From positions 3,042,546 through 3,106,545 of the forward strand of contig NZ_CP032157.1 in the NCBI RefSeq assembly GCF_003555545.1: DNA of 64,000 nucleotides, given 5' to 3'. This document shows, in pieces, positions 56,801-64,000 of the stretch. Position numbers and translations under genes: made by a program. The notes below the pieces were generated by a model. It made no database searches, was not told the DNA's origin, and saw only the letters and a list, made by a program, of their open reading frames with translations. Position 1 is the first letter of the stretch. The number at the start of each line of letters is the position of its first letter. This DNA comes from Paraflavitalea soli (lineage in GTDB: Bacteria > Bacteroidota > Bacteroidia > Chitinophagales > Chitinophagaceae).

Positions 56801-58790
56801 TTAAATGATCAGCATCGCTCAGCAGTACGACCTGTACACCCGTACCGCTATCTTGTATGCGCCCCTGGTGATCGGCTGTTGTAATCACCACCTGGCAGGC
56901 TGTATCTTTTAAAATATAAGCAATATGGTCGGAGGGGTAAGCCGGATCTACAGGCACATAGGCGCATCCGGATTTCAGGACGCCAAGCAATGCTACGATC
57001 ATGTCGACCGACCGGTCAATACAAACAGGCACCGGCGAACCGCCGGGAATAGACAGTAAACGCAGGTACGCTGCCAATTGATCGCTTCGCTTGTCCAACT
57101 CTTCATAGGTCAGCTCCGTATTTTCAAAAACCAGGGCAATTTCATGCCTCCTTTTCAATACCTGCTCTTTAAACAGGTCAACCAGCGTATGGCCCACGGG
57201 ATACGCTTTCGTCACTGTGCCCCATTGCAGCAGCTCAGTCTTTTCAGCTTCCGGCAAATAATCCAATGCATACAGCGGTAATACCGGGTCCGAAACCGCT
57301 GCTAGCAACAACTGACGGTAATGGGTTATTAACCTTTGTATGTCTTCAATTGTATAGATGGATGTATTGAAATCAATATCCATGCGCAAGCCATCGGCCT
57401 GCTCGGTAAAAACGACCTGCAGATCAAACTTAACAGCGCAGGCTCCTTTATCAACTATTTCCGGTGTAAGGATGTGACCGGGCTCCTGCATTGACGGCGT
57501 GCTTTTGCCCTGCTGACTTTGCAACACCATCATCACATCAAACAATACCGACCGGCTGTTATCACGTTTTAAGCCAAGATCGGTCACCAGCCTGTCAAAT
57601 GGATAGGCCTGGTGTTCATAAGCGCCCAACGTTGTTGTACGAATGCCTTGCAATAATTCTGTGAAACTATGCTTACCATTGAAACGGGTGCGTAAGGGTA
57701 AGGTATTGAGGTAAAAACCGATCTGGTTTTCCAGATCAGCATGTTCACGTCCGGCAACCGGTGTTCCTATAATAATATCTTCCTGGCTGGTATACCGGTA
57801 AAATAAAGTATTGAGCACGCCCAATAGTCCCATAAACAAGGTGGCTTGCTGCCCATGGCATACAGTACGGAGCTGTTCTGTAAGATCTTTATTGATAACG
57901 GCTGATAACTGGTGTCCATCAAACGACAACAACGCCGGACGTTGATGACTGGCAGGCAGGTCCAGTACAGGCAGTTCTCCTTCCAGCTGCGACAGCCAAT
58001 AAGCCTGATGGCCTTTTAGTTTACCGGTCCGTAAAGCTGCCTGCTGCCAGGCAGCATAGTCTTTGTATTGTAAGGCCAGGGCTGGCAATGCACCTGCATT
58101 CCCCTGCACCTGCGCATGGTAGTAATGTAATACCTCATTGCCCAGTATTTCCATGGATACACCATCACTGATGATATGGTGTACATTGTAAAAGAAAATA
58201 TAATCTTCAGGACCCGTGCGGATCAGGTCAGCCAAAAACAAGGGGCCTTTTTCAAGATCAAATACTGTTGCAGACCGGCTGCTTATATAAACATCAATAT
58301 CCGCAGGTGAAGCATCTGTCAACTCCTGGTATCCTACTGTAAAGGTGAAGCTGGCTGAAGGGATCACTACCTGCCGCAATTCTCCGCCTTCCGTTTCTTT
58401 GAATACTGTCCGCAATATTTCATGCCGGTCAACCACTTTCCGTATCGCAGCTTCAAAAACAGCGGGGGTATAACTTCCTTTCAGCACTACCCGGTTGGGC
58501 ATATTGTAAGCGCGTGAAGCTTCTTCCAGCTGGCTTACGATCCATAACCTGCGTTGTCCGTCTGACACCGCATAGTCAGCGGCCTCCTTAACTGCCGGTA
58601 TATGGAGATAAGCACGCTGTCCGCCATATTGATTTAAGTAATGGATAAGCGCTGCTTTATGCAGGCTGATCTCCTGGATGATCTCGTCGGGGATTGAAGC
58701 CCCTGTATCCGTAAAACTCACTTGCAGGTCCGTACCGGCTACTACCAGCGATATATTTTTTTCAGCAAGCCTGTTTATTAACTCAAGCAT
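50826..58790 (-). CDS. NRPS, two modules with epimerisation domain
   Basis: A 2654-residue synthetase. Order with approximate residues: TubC-like docking domain 1-60; C1 (HHIISDG, 203), A1, T1 (GGDS, 1077), E (HHLVVDG, 1260, with EGHGRE and VGWFTT); C2 (HHILMDG, 1733), A2, T2 (GGHS, 2593). By alignment to GrsA, A1's specificity residues are DVWHISLIDK, one residue from the classic Ser code, so Ser is strongly predicted and the E domain makes it D-Ser. A2's residues are DLTKIGEVGK, an Asn-type code. C2 fits a D-upstream, L-downstream condensation domain. No release domain is present, so the chain passes on to the next NRPS. It follows the PKS stop by 10 bp. Confidence 0.94.
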   Translation of the reverse strand: MLELINRLAEKNISLVVAGTDLQVSFTDTGASIPDEIIQEISLHKAALIHYLNQYGGQRAYLHIPAVKEAADYAVSDGQRRLWIVSQLEEASRAYNMPNRVVLKGSYTPAVFEAAIRKVVDRHEILRTVFKETEGGELRQVVIPSASFTFTVGYQELTDASPADIDVYISSRSATVFDLEKGPLFLADLIRTGPEDYIFFYNVHHIISDGVSMEILGNEVLHYYHAQVQGNAGALPALALQYKDYAAWQQAALRTGKLKGHQAYWLSQLEGELPVLDLPASHQRPALLSFDGHQLSAVINKDLTEQLRTVCHGQQATLFMGLLGVLNTLFYRYTSQEDIIIGTPVAGREHADLENQIGFYLNTLPLRTRFNGKHSFTELLQGIRTTTLGAYEHQAYPFDRLVTDLGLKRDNSRSVLFDVMMVLQSQQGKSTPSMQEPGHILTPEIVDKGACAVKFDLQVVFTEQADGLRMDIDFNTSIYTIEDIQRLITHYRQLLLAAVSDPVLPLYALDYLPEAEKTELLQWGTVTKAYPVGHTLVDLFKEQVLKRRHEIALVFENTELTYEELDKRSDQLAAYLRLLSIPGGSPVPVCIDRSVDMIVALLGVLKSGCAYVPVDPAYPSDHIAYILKDTACQVVITTADHQGRIQDSGTGVQVVLLSDADHLIAVPVDGTAAVQANDLAYVIYTSGSTGRPKGVMMEHAGVVNRLRWMWEHYAFDHTDVILQKTSFTFDVSVWELFMPLCLGCKMVLCNKEVVSDPGSIADLIFRHGVTCLHFVPPMLDAFMHDLFDRAYNIRFLSSLKRVIASGEALSLASVQKWYSKMQAPLCNLYGPTEAAIDVTYFDTDARIDKVFIGKPVANTSLYVLDDHMRLVGTGVPGELYIGGIQVARGYLNNPLLTASRFVDDPVKKEGKLYRTGDLTRWDSSGNIEYIGRLDNQVKIRGYRIEPGEIEQVMLLSGLVKQAVVVPQNDGSQGKCLVAYLVPQGGEGIAVIRDYLLSKLPSYMVPAYFVAMDSLPVLPNGKINRKLLPAPAITGVPAAVSYAAPANDTERVLLEVYQLVLKRTLPGGVKDSFFESGGDSIKAILLAGKLKQHGYKVSTRDILKYPVLEDMAKWVQRSGQEQPAQAIIEGDSTLTPIQQWLLSKSFVNKHHFNQSVLLHSKLRIDAGIVQQSLLELVKHHDVLRSVFVQDQQRWKQSIKGVERNSVTMEVHDLVSVADPIAAMASLSEQLQASINLLTGPLLKAAIFRLPDGDRLLLIIHHLVVDGVSWRILLEDLPVLYEQLSKGDTIQLPAKTVSFQQWAKQLKLYSESEAITQELPYWSAVAEYRTDGLRADWPEGSNLSKDSSSITVRLNETLTTSLLTEINQVYNTRVDDILLTALAMAVNASFEKPHLLVGLEGHGREEIIKEVDISRTVGWFTTLYPVLLDIHSAKDIVNGLVLVKDQLRKVPNKGIGYGIARYLLAEKPAALQQEEQRFDVLFNYLGDLGAGVSNATGAELFSYAKEGKGHDVDGGYEQESHMTVNAAVIQGSLQLGIRYSREQYKRETVEGFAASYEQQLKKLIDLLRHTPDRYLTPGDLSFKDLKMEDLILLNAHKDVEDVYELSPLQEGIYYHWQKESDSTAYVNQMSFRLSGQIDILLIKKSYEYLMRRHDVLRTSFHHEYENRHLQAVRKVAEPDFHYLEVPVHADKEEFIADYKTQDRKRGFDLAKASQMRLTVVMAPDNAYEFVWSFHHILMDGWCSGILIKEFFIIYKSLLRGEEPRLGKVFPYVNYINWLAGQPRESTLSYWGNYLAGYDGLAEVPFKKTLAKKSTATVEEVQFTLSPEEVIAMRTLCNGLQVTENTFIQSVWGYLLSRYNNTRDVVFGTVVSGRPGELEGIDQMIGLFINTVPVRLQYTGTESVKDLLQAMQQQAIGTMPHHYAPLPDIQSQVRAGGHLFDHIVVFENFPVEDIIKKGVHETQSGEIRSLSSKVIIESNYAFTLQVLPEASGMKISFIYDPSVLEKGSIVQIKNHFENAIRNFVARPDLPVSKIDYLSDEEYKTLLEVYNDKVVSYPRQTILTDLKQVTAAHTAAIAVSYGATQLSYGTLDNLSNKVAHCLATVYNVQPGDLVGILIDRSEWAVVLILGILKAGAAYVPIDPAYPESRIDFIARDSRCRMIIDSGKLQDIRQALSAYPEDTVVAREVTVHDLAYVIYTSGSTGNPKGVMINHGNLYNYLSFSQEKYFNRPDKRYLAPLFTSLSFDLTVTSLFGPLLCGGELVIYPQAMNVLDILTDIFYGNRKINFLKCTPAHIFLLHNVTGFHTAIDQLIAGGEELTATHIALLKSINPSIEIYNEYGPTETTVGTVVATIPAAAGAMDYPPGEAIPIGKAITNTRLYVVDQQVGLLPAGIKGELCIGGASVSKGYLHNELLTARKFMEDPYWPGEQLYRTGDVVSWLPDGNMAYHGRMDDQVKIRGYRVEPGEIEQVLASYQDVLNTAILVHTAADGEKELIAYLVAAEKLNMTQVREYLSHKLPAYMVPGRFMQLDSIPLTVNGKVDKKKLPAPTDEAVPVTDEQPVQPMNDVEKRLVAIWQELLGLKGQEIGTRDNFFELGGHSIKAIKILSRISKEFGVVISIQKMFEKPTIEHLASEIMNVTWFKAERKADTQTTNERIKL

Positions 58791-58800
58791 ATAGGATCGT

Positions 58801-61800
58801 TTATATGGTAATCACTTTCAGTTCTTTGTCGGCGGTATGCACCGTATTGATCTTCTTAAGGCTTTCGATCAGCTGGATCTCTGCAGCATATGATTGCACC
58901 GTAAGATTTTTGAAGAAAAAGTCGATGGGCAGCTCAATGCCAAATTCCTTATGGATCTTGCGCGATAAGGTCATTGCTTTCAGGGAATCACCGCCCAGGT
59001 CCAGGAAATTGTCCAGCACACCGATCTCGCGGATATTCAGCACCTCGGACCACAATCCCACCAGCTTTCTTTCCACTACTGTGGCAGCAGGCAGATAGTC
59101 CACTGTCAAAGCTGGTCGCCCGGTATCAAATACCTCCGCATCTTTTACCACCGCAGGCATCTGCCGGTTTTTCCCCATATATTTTTCGAGACGGTATTCA
59201 AGATCATAAACCGAAACAGCCAGACGGCCCTGGCCAAGGGTTTGCAATGACCGCTCAAATACTTCGCACAGCTCAACCGGGTTGATCCCTTTGTCCCCAT
59301 GCGCCCCACCCAATGCCAGTCCATCCAGGTTCACACTCAACCAATTTCCCTGCTGCTCATTTTGCAGGTCGATAAAATGGTCCATAAAGCAGTTGGCAGA
59401 TGCGTAGGCATTGTAGCCAAGTCCCCCCACTGCTACAGAGAGGCTGGAAGTGGCCCAGAAAAAGTCGGGCGCTTTATCTCTGAATATCTTTTGTAAATGC
59501 ATCGTGCCTGTCACCTTCGCAGCAAAGAGCCGGTGCACCTGTGCGGTGTCTGTGGATTCGATCAGCGAGAAGTATTCGCGGGCCGTATCACCCGCCGCAT
59601 GTATAACTCCATTGATGGGACCTGCGGTTGCTTCTGCCTGCCGGATCACCGTTTCCAATAACGGTTGGTCTGTAATATCAGCTGCATAATAAGCTACGCT
59701 TCCGGGTAGTGACTGCAATTCCTCTAGGTCCTGTAGTTTCCGGGTCAATGCGGAATCGCTTCCTGCCACCGGGTCGAAAGATCCTTTCAGGGAGAGCTCA
59801 CTACGGCCAATCAGTACTACATGGGCTTCATATTGTGTCAATAAATGCCTGGCAAGGCATATACCTACTTGTCCCAATCCGCCTGTTATAAGATACGTAC
59901 CTTTCTTTTTGATCACCTTCGTGCCATTCCTTTGAAGAGGCATAGGTTGATAACTATTTACCCATCGTCTTTTATTCCTGAGTGCTACCGTAATATCCTG
60001 TTCATTACAGCATAGTTCCTTATAGATAAGCGGTACGGCCTTTACGCCGTCCTCCGGTGATATATCGATATGACTACAGAAAAAGTAAGGATTCTCCTGC
60101 GACCAAACCCTTAGCAGACCAATGGCCGTTGAGGCACCTACCTCCCTGTTGCCGGCGGCATTACCAATAGCATACATATCAGTGGTAATGAAATAAAGGG
60201 CAGCCTGTGTAGAGGTACCATGAATACTTAATCCTTTGTATAAATGCAGCAAATTGAAGTAATCTGTCCAGGCATCCGGACTACTCCAGGTATAGATGAT
60301 CTGATCCATCACGAAGCCCTGCTGAAGCAGCCAGTTTCCCAACTGCTCATAATCCTCCCTGGCCTCGTGGTTGATCATGCAAATACCAGGCTCCTGTGTT
60401 TCAAAATGACGGCCTTTTCTTACCTCCATCACGGCATGGCCCTTTTCTATCAGCAGCCGTTTTAGCGCCATACTACCCTCACTTTCATCCGTCAACAACA
60501 AGTAATTTTTGATTGCCTCCTTTTTAGCTTGATTGTCCAGCAATGGACTTTCTTTCCAGGAGGGTATATAAAACCAACTGGCTATATCTTTTTGTTTTGT
60601 ACCCTGTGCCATTACCGGCCTGGCATTATTATGCGCTAATGGATTGACCGCAACCGGGAAATGGTATTGATCAAACTGGTAGCCCGGCAAAGAGACGACC
60701 TGCCTGTTTTCTTTTTGATCGGCAGCATCCCAGTTCACAGCAACACCCTGCATCCATAACTGGCCCATTTTCTCCAGGAAAAAATAGTCGTCGGCAATCC
60801 TTTCGGGTGAACGCCTCACCAAATTGAAGGGTGCATACTGATGGCCACCGGCTTTACTGATCTGCCTGCAAAATCCGGCCAACGTATTACCAGGCCCTAC
60901 TTCAATACAAACAAGGTTGCCCATGGCCAATATCCCTTGCAGTCCTTCACTGAACCGGACCGTTTCCCTGATATGCCTGCCCCAGTAGGCAGGTTCCAAT
61001 ACTTCTTCACCAGCCATATTGCCCGACACATTGGATACAAAGGGGATTTGTGGTGCAGAGAGTCGCATTGTCGTCACCGTCTTTGTAAATTCATCTACTG
61101 CCGGGTCCATCATTGCTGAATGAAAAGCATGAGATGTTCTGAGCCTGGCAACAGGGATCTCCGCCGCCGCCAGTGTATCCGATAGTGCTTGTATAGCTTC
61201 ATAACTGCCCGCCACTACACAGGAATCAGGCGTATTAATGGCAGCCACGGCTATATCCTCCTGCAGGTAGTTAGTGATCGAAGCTACCGGGCATCCAATG
61301 GCCAGCATAGCTCCGCCGGCTTGCGCACCCATCAAACGCGCCCTCGCCACTACCAGGCGGATGCCCTCTTCAAAAGAAAACATACCACTGATGCACGCAG
61401 CCGTCAACTCTCCAATACTGTGGCCGATCATGAGATCCGGCTGTATGCCCCAATGGGCCAGCAATTTGGCCAGCGCATATTCAAAGATGAATAGCGCAGG
61501 CTGCGTATAGATCGTATGATTGATCGTATCATTTTCTTCTCCAAACAGGATTGGGAAGAAGTCTTCACCCGTCAGCTTTTTCAATTGGCTGAACCCTTCC
61601 TCCATCGCCACTTTAAAAACGGGAAACTGATCATACAACCCCTTCCCCATGCCCCGGTACTGGGCCCCCTGGCCCGTGAACATAAAAATGATAACGGGTT
61701 TAGCGCCGTTGTCTACCAGCGCCCCATCGTTTTTTTGAATACTATTAATGGTAAGCGTATCCTTGTCATACAGGAAGCAATGCCTGTATTTAAAATGTTT

Positions 61801-63249
61801 TCGCCGCTGCTGCAACGTAAAAGCTGCATCGGCTATATTGCTTTCGTAGCGTGGCCACTGCGCTGCTAACTGAGCCACTTGTTTTTCCAGCGACGACAAG
61901 GTCCTGGCAGAACAGGGTAACAAAAAATGCCGCTGTTCTTTCTTTGCAGATCTGCCTTCCGGTGCTTCTTCCAACACCGCATGTACATTCGTCCCTCCTA
62001 TTCCAAAAGAACTTACCCCTGCCCGCAAAGGCATGCCTGCTTGTCCCTTCCAGGAACGCAGGGTATTGTTTACATAAAATGGTCCGTTGTTGAAATTGAT
62101 GTCCGGATTGGCCTCCGTAAAATGCAGACTTGGCGGTATCTCTTTATGCCATAGCGACAAGGCTGTTTTAATAAGTCCTGCAATACCAGCCACCGTATCC
62201 AGATGGCCTATGTTTGATTTTACGGACCCTATAGCGCAATACTTTTCCGTTTGATTGCCAAAAGCATGGTTCAATGCTTCTATTTCGGCAGGATCACCCA
62301 GTTTGGTAGCTGTTCCATGCGCTTCTATATAGGAGACCGTACCGGGATCGATACCCGCCAGTTTATGCGCCAGCATGATACAGGCAGCCTGTCCCTGTAT
62401 GCCCGGCGCTGTATAACCCACTTTGCGACTGCCATCATTATTAACAGCCGAAGACTTGATCACCGCATAGATTCGGTCCTGGTCTTTCAAGGCTTCCTCC
62501 AGCCGCTTCAATACCACTATACCCACACCCTCTCCTGCCATCGTACCCGAGGCATCTTTATCAAAGGTCTTGCAATGCCCATCGCGTGAGGCGATCATTC
62601 CTTCATAGTACTTATAGCCCGGCTCTGTAAGCGTTGAGATACGCACCGCGCCGGCAATGGCCATATTGCATTCATTCATCAGTAGGTTACGGCAGGCAAT
62701 ATGGATCGCTGCCAGTGAGGTAGAACAAGCCGTGTCGATAAAATAAGCCGGACCTCTCAGGTTTAGTTTATAAGCCAGTAAGCTGGCTACATAGTGTCTT
62801 GAAGAGATCTTATCCGCCATAAAAGGCGCCACATCACTTTCCGCCGCTTTTACAATACTGTGTGCGATCCAGTTGAGGTTATCCGACGCTCCTGCAAACA
62901 CCCCTATCTTCCCCTCGTAACCAAAGGGATCATATCCTGCATCTTCCAGCGCCAGCCAGGCGTTTTCATGAAAAAGCCTGATCTGCGGGTCCATCAGCGC
63001 CCCTTCTTCGCGCGAGTACCCGAAAAAAGGTGCATCAAAAGAATCCTTCCCGTCAATAACAGAACGGATCTTAATATAGGCCGGATCATCCATGGCTTGT
63101 TGATCAAGGCCCGATTGCAAAATTTCTTCTGCAGTGAGGAAATGGACAAGCTCCTTCCCCTGCCGCAGGTTATCCCAAAACGCGGCCAGGTTGCCGGATT
63201 TAGAAAACCTGCAAGACATTCCAATAATGGCAATATCCTTCTTGCTCAT
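58801..63249 (-). CDS. Type I polyketide synthase module, KS-AT-KR-ACP
   Basis: A 1482-residue single module. KS: active-site Cys in DTACSTS (about residue 172), His in EAHGT and NIGH. AT: GHSIGE nucleophile (about 610) and HAFH, which in known ATs marks malonyl-CoA. KR: GGLGQVG (about 1123) and the S-Y-N residues in SSLSVA and GYNAYAS; the LDD signature of B-type KRs is absent. ACP: GGDSLKA (about 1419). There is no DH, ER or methyltransferase. It should add two carbons to the upstream aminoacyl chain and reduce the ketone, giving a beta-hydroxy-gamma-amino acid. The ATG at 63249 (MSKKDIAIIGMSCRF) is chosen because it gives the standard KS start. Confidence 0.94.
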   Translation of the reverse strand: MSKKDIAIIGMSCRFSKSGNLAAFWDNLRQGKELVHFLTAEEILQSGLDQQAMDDPAYIKIRSVIDGKDSFDAPFFGYSREEGALMDPQIRLFHENAWLALEDAGYDPFGYEGKIGVFAGASDNLNWIAHSIVKAAESDVAPFMADKISSRHYVASLLAYKLNLRGPAYFIDTACSTSLAAIHIACRNLLMNECNMAIAGAVRISTLTEPGYKYYEGMIASRDGHCKTFDKDASGTMAGEGVGIVVLKRLEEALKDQDRIYAVIKSSAVNNDGSRKVGYTAPGIQGQAACIMLAHKLAGIDPGTVSYIEAHGTATKLGDPAEIEALNHAFGNQTEKYCAIGSVKSNIGHLDTVAGIAGLIKTALSLWHKEIPPSLHFTEANPDINFNNGPFYVNNTLRSWKGQAGMPLRAGVSSFGIGGTNVHAVLEEAPEGRSAKKEQRHFLLPCSARTLSSLEKQVAQLAAQWPRYESNIADAAFTLQQRRKHFKYRHCFLYDKDTLTINSIQKNDGALVDNGAKPVIIFMFTGQGAQYRGMGKGLYDQFPVFKVAMEEGFSQLKKLTGEDFFPILFGEENDTINHTIYTQPALFIFEYALAKLLAHWGIQPDLMIGHSIGELTAACISGMFSFEEGIRLVVARARLMGAQAGGAMLAIGCPVASITNYLQEDIAVAAINTPDSCVVAGSYEAIQALSDTLAAAEIPVARLRTSHAFHSAMMDPAVDEFTKTVTTMRLSAPQIPFVSNVSGNMAGEEVLEPAYWGRHIRETVRFSEGLQGILAMGNLVCIEVGPGNTLAGFCRQISKAGGHQYAPFNLVRRSPERIADDYFFLEKMGQLWMQGVAVNWDAADQKENRQVVSLPGYQFDQYHFPVAVNPLAHNNARPVMAQGTKQKDIASWFYIPSWKESPLLDNQAKKEAIKNYLLLTDESEGSMALKRLLIEKGHAVMEVRKGRHFETQEPGICMINHEAREDYEQLGNWLLQQGFVMDQIIYTWSSPDAWTDYFNLLHLYKGLSIHGTSTQAALYFITTDMYAIGNAAGNREVGASTAIGLLRVWSQENPYFFCSHIDISPEDGVKAVPLIYKELCCNEQDITVALRNKRRWVNSYQPMPLQRNGTKVIKKKGTYLITGGLGQVGICLARHLLTQYEAHVVLIGRSELSLKGSFDPVAGSDSALTRKLQDLEELQSLPGSVAYYAADITDQPLLETVIRQAEATAGPINGVIHAAGDTAREYFSLIESTDTAQVHRLFAAKVTGTMHLQKIFRDKAPDFFWATSSLSVAVGGLGYNAYASANCFMDHFIDLQNEQQGNWLSVNLDGLALGGAHGDKGINPVELCEVFERSLQTLGQGRLAVSVYDLEYRLEKYMGKNRQMPAVVKDAEVFDTGRPALTVDYLPAATVVERKLVGLWSEVLNIREIGVLDNFLDLGGDSLKAMTLSRKIHKEFGIELPIDFFFKNLTVQSYAAEIQLIESLKKINTVHTADKELKVITI

Positions 63250-63265
63250 AAGGTGACCATGAAAA

Positions 63266-64000
63266 TTATTCTTCAAATAGCGTAAGTGCATCGTCCAGCT
63301 GTTGCCCGGCCTCTTCTTCCACCTGCGCAAAGGGTGAAACATAGACTGGTTCTGTAAAACCATGCCGGGCCAGCTCTTTTACGTTTGCGTATTCAAATAA
63401 GGTGACCACTTTCAGGTTCTGCTGAAGCCGCTCATTGATCAGACCGGCCATTTTTACCAACAGCAGCGAATTGGCGCCAAGGTCAAAGAAGTTATCCTCT
63501 GTACCAATATCCGTGGCATTCCTGCCAAGTACAGAAGCGATGATCTCGATCAGTCTTACTTCCGTATCAGTAACCGGCGCAGTATATTTTACAGCGGCAA
63601 CCGGCAATACACCGGGCAATTTGCCCATATCGATCTTGCCGTTCTTATTAAGGGGAAATTGTTCGATCAATACCAACTGGGCAGGTATCATATACCCGGG
63701 CAGGTATCTTCGTAGGTGTACCTTTATGTCTTCAACCGACAGATCCTTATTGCCTGTGAGGTAAGCGACCAGTTCTTTATTGCCTGGCACCGGTTCGTAC
63801 ACCACCACCTTAGCCCCCTCTACCCCTGCCCACTGCAACAAGGCATTTTCTACCTCGCCCGCTTCAATACGGTAGCCGCGTATCTTGATCTGGTCATCTA
63901 TACGACCCAGGTATTCAATAGCGCCATCGGGCAGCCACCTGCCCAGGTCGCCCGACTTATACAAACGCGTGCTTTGCCCGATCTGATGGTCAATGAATTT
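63266..64000 (-). CDS. NRPS, C-terminal fragment (A-T), 5' end outside window
   Basis: This frame is open to the window edge, so only the last ~244 residues are visible. They contain the end of an adenylation domain (RLYKSGDLGRWLPDG, then RIDDQIKIRGYRIEAGEVE) and a carrier domain with the serine motif LGANSLLL near the C-terminus, followed by a short acidic tail. The residue normally Gly before the Asn/His/Asp of the carrier motif is Ala here (GANS rather than GGxS). The gene ends 16 bp before the PKS start, so it hands its aminoacyl chain to the PKS. The substrate-binding part of the A domain is outside the window. Confidence 0.88.
   Translation of the reverse strand, partial: KFIDHQIGQSTRLYKSGDLGRWLPDGAIEYLGRIDDQIKIRGYRIEAGEVENALLQWAGVEGAKVVVYEPVPGNKELVAYLTGNKDLSVEDIKVHLRRYLPGYMIPAQLVLIEQFPLNKNGKIDMGKLPGVLPVAAVKYTAPVTDTEVRLIEIIASVLGRNATDIGTEDNFFDLGANSLLLVKMAGLINERLQQNLKVVTLFEYANVKELARHGFTEPVYVSPFAQVEEEAGQQLDDALTLFEE

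Noticed and set aside
21410-64000. Horizontal-transfer boundary marked by a mobile element
   Set aside because: No transposase, integrase or attachment-site repeat was seen at the left edge of the cluster; the right edge is out of view.

Overview
The window looks like a Bacteroidota chromosome, most likely a Chitinophagaceae-type bacterium. This is inferred from a type IX secretion (T9SS) sorting tail on a surface protein, Bacteroidota -7 promoter motifs (TAnnTTTG), few Shine-Dalgarno sites, lipoprotein signals with SSC/AAC lipoboxes, and a Bacteroidota-style LptD/OstA envelope locus. No tRNA, rRNA, CRISPR array or transposase was seen.

Positions 1-21.4 kb are a mosaic of ordinary chromosomal genes. 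In order they are: a partial lipoprotein, a carboxymuconolactone-decarboxylase-like protein, a zeta-toxin-like P-loop kinase with a small overlapping partner, a CAP-domain lipoprotein, a GNAT acetyltransferase, an AHSA1/SRPBCC protein, fructose-1,6-bisphosphatase, aspartokinase, a membrane-anchored MutS-family ATPase, two surface proteins (YadA-head-like and T9SS cargo), uracil-DNA glycosylase and a PlsC acyltransferase. An envelope block follows: LptD, two tandem cell-wall amidases, an MCE/MlaD protein and an OstA-like protein. Many gaps in this half carry odd word-like repeats, several arranged as long inverted repeats, and a dispersed ~50-bp repeat.

Positions 21.4-64 kb (minus strand) are one very tightly spaced gene series and form most of a hybrid NRPS-PKS biosynthetic gene cluster. 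It runs past the right edge of the window, so its beginning is missing. In transcription order: end of an NRPS (A-T), a PKS module (KS-AT-KR-ACP), an NRPS (docking-C-A[Ser]-T-E-C-A[Asn]-T), a SyrP/AsnO-like Fe(II)/2-oxoglutarate hydroxylase, an NRPS (docking-C-A[Asn]-T-C-A-T-C-A-T-E-C), a PvdE/SyrD-like peptide exporter, a type II thioesterase, a NodU/TobZ-type carbamoyltransferase, a very large tandem SGNH-hydrolase-like protein, a periplasmic penicillin-acylase-type Ntn hydrolase, a small membrane protein, a CmlA-like metallo-beta-lactamase-fold protein, a 4'-phosphopantetheinyl transferase, a UDP-galactopyranose-mutase-like flavoprotein and a glycosyltransferase.

Inferred pathway: an amino acid (upstream A-T) is extended by one malonate and ketoreduced to a statine-like unit, then D-Ser, Asn, Asn and two less predictable residues are added, the last epimerised. 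Hydroxylation, carbamoylation and perhaps glycosylation decorate the chain. A terminal condensation domain, rather than a thioesterase, probably releases it. Export with periplasmic deacylation (as for PvdE/PvdQ in pyoverdine) would mature it. The product is unknown to me. The most unusual parts are the tandem SGNH protein with an A9 frameshift near its start, the condensation-domain terminus, one condensation domain with an HHxxxDA motif, and the pairing of two unrelated candidate hydroxylases.
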